From JAICXG01 sp963801255 (GTDB taxonomy: Bacteria > Verrucomicrobiota > Verrucomicrobiia > Chthoniobacterales > UBA10450): a stretch of DNA of 64,000 bases. Positions 58,192-64,000 of the stretch are shown one piece after another. The notes under the pieces were generated by a model, which ran no database searches, was not told the origin of the DNA, and saw nothing but the letters and a program-made list of their open reading frames with translations. The stretch lies in NCBI GenBank assembly GCA_963801255.1, contig CAWDEC010000006.1, forward strand, positions 620,001 through 684,000. Reading direction: 5' to 3'. Each line of letters begins with the position of its first letter. The stretch's first letter is position 1. The position numbers were made by a program, and so were the translations under genes.

Positions 58192-59640
58192 TCAAAATAT
58201 GACCTGCAAACGCAGCAGCACTTCGTCGAATTGATCCTCTCCGAGGTCCGGATTCGCCGCTCGAAAATCCGACCAGGTGTGCACGTAGTCGGCCATCATC
58301 TTTACGCTGTCGCCGTGGACATAATAGTTAAGGCCGCCGGTAATGGAGTGGATACCGTCGCTGCCGAACTGGCCCGGATTCAGTGCTTCCCATTTTACGA
58401 CCGCCTGCAGCTTTTTCGGCATAAGGAAATAGCTCCCCTGAACATAGTAACCATTGGTCACAAAGCTGGGCATTGCCGGGACGCCGTTCACTTCGCGGCC
58501 GTCGACGTGTTCTTCAAGAAACTCTCCGATAAGATCGAAGCGTCCCAGTCGCAGCCAGGCATCGAAACTAAAGGCATTGCGTTCGTCTGCACTCGTTAGG
58601 GTAAAGGAGGAAAGCGAGCCGTCGGGACCCACCTTCAAGTTGAGCGCGGGCGAGATGTTGGTCCCGGCATCGTCCCGGCTGTGGAAATAGTCGGCGCCCA
58701 ATTTGAGATACGACTCCTGTCCCATCAGCTGACCCTTGAACGGCTGGAGCTCGAGCCGCGTGACATACATGAATTCGTTGTTGTCGTTGTTATTGAAGTT
58801 GCGCCCGTTGCCGTTGAAGACGCCGCCGTAGTAAGTGAGGAGATCCTTTTCGTCGGGAAAAACGTTCGTCAGCGGTTTGCCCCAGACCATGGCGCCGATC
58901 TGGCGCTCCGGCACGATCGCACCAGTCGGTAAGCTGCGTTCGATCGTATAGATGAGCGTGTCAGGGGTGAGATTTTCCAGACCAAACGGAGCTTTCCATT
59001 GGCCGGCCTTAATGTTTGCCTCCGGTATGCCATGCCAGTTGATGAAAATGTCCGTGGCGGAGAATTGGGTGCGATTGGAAGTCGAGGTCGTCGTGGTCGT
59101 AATCACGCCGTCCTTGCTCGTTACCTTACTAATCGCCGTAACCGCCGCGTCGCTCTGCTCGAAGTCGCCCTCGACCTTGAAGTCAAATTGATCGGTGTAA
59201 TCTCCGGTGATGGAGATGCGCGCGCGCCTCAGGCGGAAGCGGTCTTTCAGCGCCGTTAAACCAAAGCGGCCTTCAAAGGCTGAGACATCTCCTCCTTCAT
59301 AATTCATCTGCACATAACCTCCGAGGGTAAGCTTGTACTCTGGACCAGCCGCGTGCACTTCGACCGTGCCAGGCGAAGGCGCGGGTGCGACAAAGACGGC
59401 TTTGTTGTCGTTGCCTGCCGTGGGCTGTTTTTCGCCGCCTATCACAGGCGCAAAAGGACTGCGCGCCTTCAGATGATTCACCTCGTCTTCCAGTTGCGAA
59501 TTACGCTGCTGGAGTTGCTTCACGGCCGATTCCAGCTTTTGCAAACGATCCGATTCCGAGCCCTGTGCTGAGGCCTGCCGCAGCGCAGGAAATGAGAGAA
59601 GAGCGAACAAAACCAACGAGGCAGTGGTGGCGGTTTTCAT
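58192..59640 (-). CDS. Phosphate-selective-type porin (OprO/OprP family)
   Basis: The 482-residue outer-membrane protein has a signal peptide (A-S-L-V-L-F-A-L-L-S-F-P-A-L-R-Q-A-S-A). A short coiled coil follows at about 30-58 (L-Q-K-L-E-S-A-V-K-Q-L-Q-Q), as in OprO/OprP-like porins that trimerise. The barrel has alternating aromatic strands (R-L-R-R-A-R-I-S-I-T-G) and ends in aromatic Phe (L-L-R-L-Q-V-I-F), typical of BamA-dependent insertion. The transported anion is not certain. The start at 59640 is set by the signal peptide. Confidence 0.88.
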   Translation of the reverse strand: MKTATTASLVLFALLSFPALRQASAQGSESDRLQKLESAVKQLQQRNSQLEDEVNHLKARSPFAPVIGGEKQPTAGNDNKAVFVAPAPSPGTVEVHAAGPEYKLTLGGYVQMNYEGGDVSAFEGRFGLTALKDRFRLRRARISITGDYTDQFDFKVEGDFEQSDAAVTAISKVTSKDGVITTTTTSTSNRTQFSATDIFINWHGIPEANIKAGQWKAPFGLENLTPDTLIYTIERSLPTGAIVPERQIGAMVWGKPLTNVFPDEKDLLTYYGGVFNGNGRNFNNNDNNEFMYVTRLELQPFKGQLMGQESYLKLGADYFHSRDDAGTNISPALNLKVGPDGSLSSFTLTSADERNAFSFDAWLRLGRFDLIGEFLEEHVDGREVNGVPAMPSFVTNGYYVQGSYFLMPKKLQAVVKWEALNPGQFGSDGIHSITGGLNYYVHGDSVKMMADYVHTWSDFRAANPDLGEDQFDEVLLRLQVIF

Positions 59641-59785
59641 GCAGTTTGTGGCGCTTCTAGCCTCCTCGGATTGCGGTGTAAACAAAAATCTATGTTAAAT
59701 CTTTGTGTCATTTGCTGCGGCGTCGTCGGCAGTCAAAAAGCCATTCCGTTTGGCCGTCTCGATGGACGATTTTCCCTGGCCGTTA

Positions 59786-63079
<3,294 letters not shown>

Positions 63080-63275
63080 GCGCAGCGGGAGAGTATGCAA
63101 AAAGCGGGCGAATGGAAGTCGGGCCTGCCGAGGCGATGCTGGCAGCGGCCTTCAGCGGGTTGATGAAATGAGCGGCGGAAAAGGCGAACAAACTTTCTCT
63201 CCAGCGAACTGAACCAAGGAAGCGCCCTGGCAGGTCGAGACATTCAGCCTCGAAACGGCATGCGAATCAGGAAGC

Positions 63276-63899
63276 GTGGCGAGAAAGTCGAAATGGGCAA
63301 AGCCGATCGGCGCACAGGTCGGCTGGCACCGTCGCGAGACCGAGATCGTCTTTCGCAATCCGATCTTCAAATTGCGCAAAGATGAGATCGAGCTGCCCGA
63401 CGGGACGGAGATGTCGCTCGCCTACATGGTACGGACAGAAGCAGTCATCATCGTGCCTGTGACGCCCGATGGACAGATGGTGTTGATCGATCAATATCGT
63501 TATTCGATCGACCAATGGTGTCTCGAATTGCCGGCTGGAGGCACGCACGACAAGCCTAACGAATCATTGGAAGAAGTGGCGCGCTCCGAGTTGCGCGAGG
63601 AGGTGGGTGGGACATGCGAGGCGATGACGTATGTCGGCTTCTTCTTTTCCGCCACGTCAATCACGGATGAGAAATGCCATGTTTTTCTCGCGCAAGGTGT
63701 GACGCTTTTGGAAGCGGCGCGCGAACCGAGCGAAACGATCAAGGTGAAACCGGTCGCAATCGCGGAAGCGATCGAGCTCGCGCGGCGGGGTGAAATCAAG
63801 GATGGGCAGTCCGCGCTCGCAATTCTGCTCAGCGAACCGCTTTTGCGCGCAGCTTCCTCTTCGCCAGCCCGGCTGATTACTATCAGGCCGGAATCTTGA
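63276..63899 (+). CDS. Nudix hydrolase, ADP-ribose pyrophosphatase type
   Basis: The 207-residue protein (GTG start) has the ADPRase leader W-H-R-R-E-T-E-I-V-F-R-N-P-I-F and R-Y-S-I-D-Q-W-C-L-E-L-P-A-G-G. The Nudix box follows as E-S-L-E-E-V-A-R-S-E-L-R-E-E-V-G-G. The box has Ser where Arg usually precedes Glu (S-E-L-R-E-E), a mild deviation; the metal-binding E-x-x-E-E is intact. The likely substrate is ADP-ribose or a nucleotide sugar. The 3' end overlaps the opposite-strand gene fragment. Confidence 0.86.
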   Translation: MARKSKWAKPIGAQVGWHRRETEIVFRNPIFKLRKDEIELPDGTEMSLAYMVRTEAVIIVPVTPDGQMVLIDQYRYSIDQWCLELPAGGTHDKPNESLEEVARSELREEVGGTCEAMTYVGFFFSATSITDEKCHVFLAQGVTLLEAAREPSETIKVKPVAIAEAIELARRGEIKDGQSALAILLSEPLLRAASSSPARLITIRPES

Positions 63900-64000
63900 C
63901 TTCCGCTCCGCTTGCTCGCTCTCGATCGAGATAAACCTTGCAGATTCCCTTGATGCGGCTCAGGACGTAGTAGGTCGTCTGGCTGCGTACTCTCACGAGA
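63883..64000 (-). CDS. C-terminal end of an unidentified gene
   Basis: The minus-strand frame is open to the window edge and ends at the complement of 63883-63885. The visible tail of about 38 residues is basic: Q-T-T-Y-Y-V-L-S-R-I-K-G-I-C-K-V-Y-L-D, then R-E-R-A-S-G-A-E-V-K-I-P-A. It would overlap the Nudix gene by 17 bases. I recognise no family, and such a short frame could be chance. Confidence 0.35.
   Translation of the reverse strand, partial: LVRVRSQTTYYVLSRIKGICKVYLDRERASGAEVKIPA

Overview
The window comes from a moderately GC-rich bacterium, most likely a Verrucomicrobiota member of the Chthoniobacterales type. This rests on several signs: the cdsA-dxr-rseP-ispG order, a long (about 600 aa) IspG as found in the PVC group, a DUF4912 protein, and tandem C-terminal domains of a kind I associate with secreted verrucomicrobial proteins. 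It is inference from gene content, as no rRNA is present.

Layout. 1-1.9 kb: end of a polyprenol-type membrane glycosyltransferase, a decayed epimerase/GT2 remnant and a TIGR04282-like transferase. 1.9-6.8 kb: a more AT-rich block with a TVP38 membrane protein and mnmG-plsY-gpsA, overlapping head to tail. 6.7-19.2 kb: mostly minus-strand genes (purN, rfaE2, treZ, thiG, a YhaM-like HD nuclease, DUF885 peptidase, aguB, cyclophilin, a two-lobed retropepsin, an antiporter) plus an orphan DNA methyltransferase. 20.2-22.2 kb: two adjacent genes matching the two halves of cyanobacterial AgrE/ArgZ (arginine to ornithine to proline). 24.7-31.7 kb: a peptide-export operon with a PpiC-like foldase, an ABC exporter carrying two cNMP domains and a C39 peptidase, an HlyD subunit, a sigma-54 activator without a sensor domain, and two tiny genes for peptides sharing a D-L-x-P-x-K-x-x-x-G-G leader. 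31.8-46.4 kb: tdh, a secreted sugar dehydrogenase with a TP-repeat linker, the lipid/isoprenoid cluster cdsA-dxr-rseP-ispG, a large subtilase-like protein and typA.

46.4-58.1 kb is a selenocysteine island: a SelW-like selenoprotein, tRNA-Sec, a Sec-containing selD, selA and selB. Convergent to it is fdhA-fdhB-nrfD, whose catalytic subunit has an in-frame UGA followed by a bSECIS hairpin with a GGUCU loop. A divergent OxlT-type transporter with its 41-residue partner follows. The machinery that makes and inserts Sec therefore sits next to its clients. The end holds a porin, carB, a Nudix hydrolase and the tail of an unidentified gene.

The strongest genome-scale signal is a 9-base word, TCGTTAGGC / GCCTAACGA. 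I counted 45 exact copies by eye (about 0.5 expected by chance), in both orientations about equally, in every reading frame and at stop codons. Some copies form inverted pairs at gene ends. This is how DNA uptake sequences of Neisseria and Pasteurellaceae behave. It and the GG-leader peptide operon are the two candidates for something undescribed.
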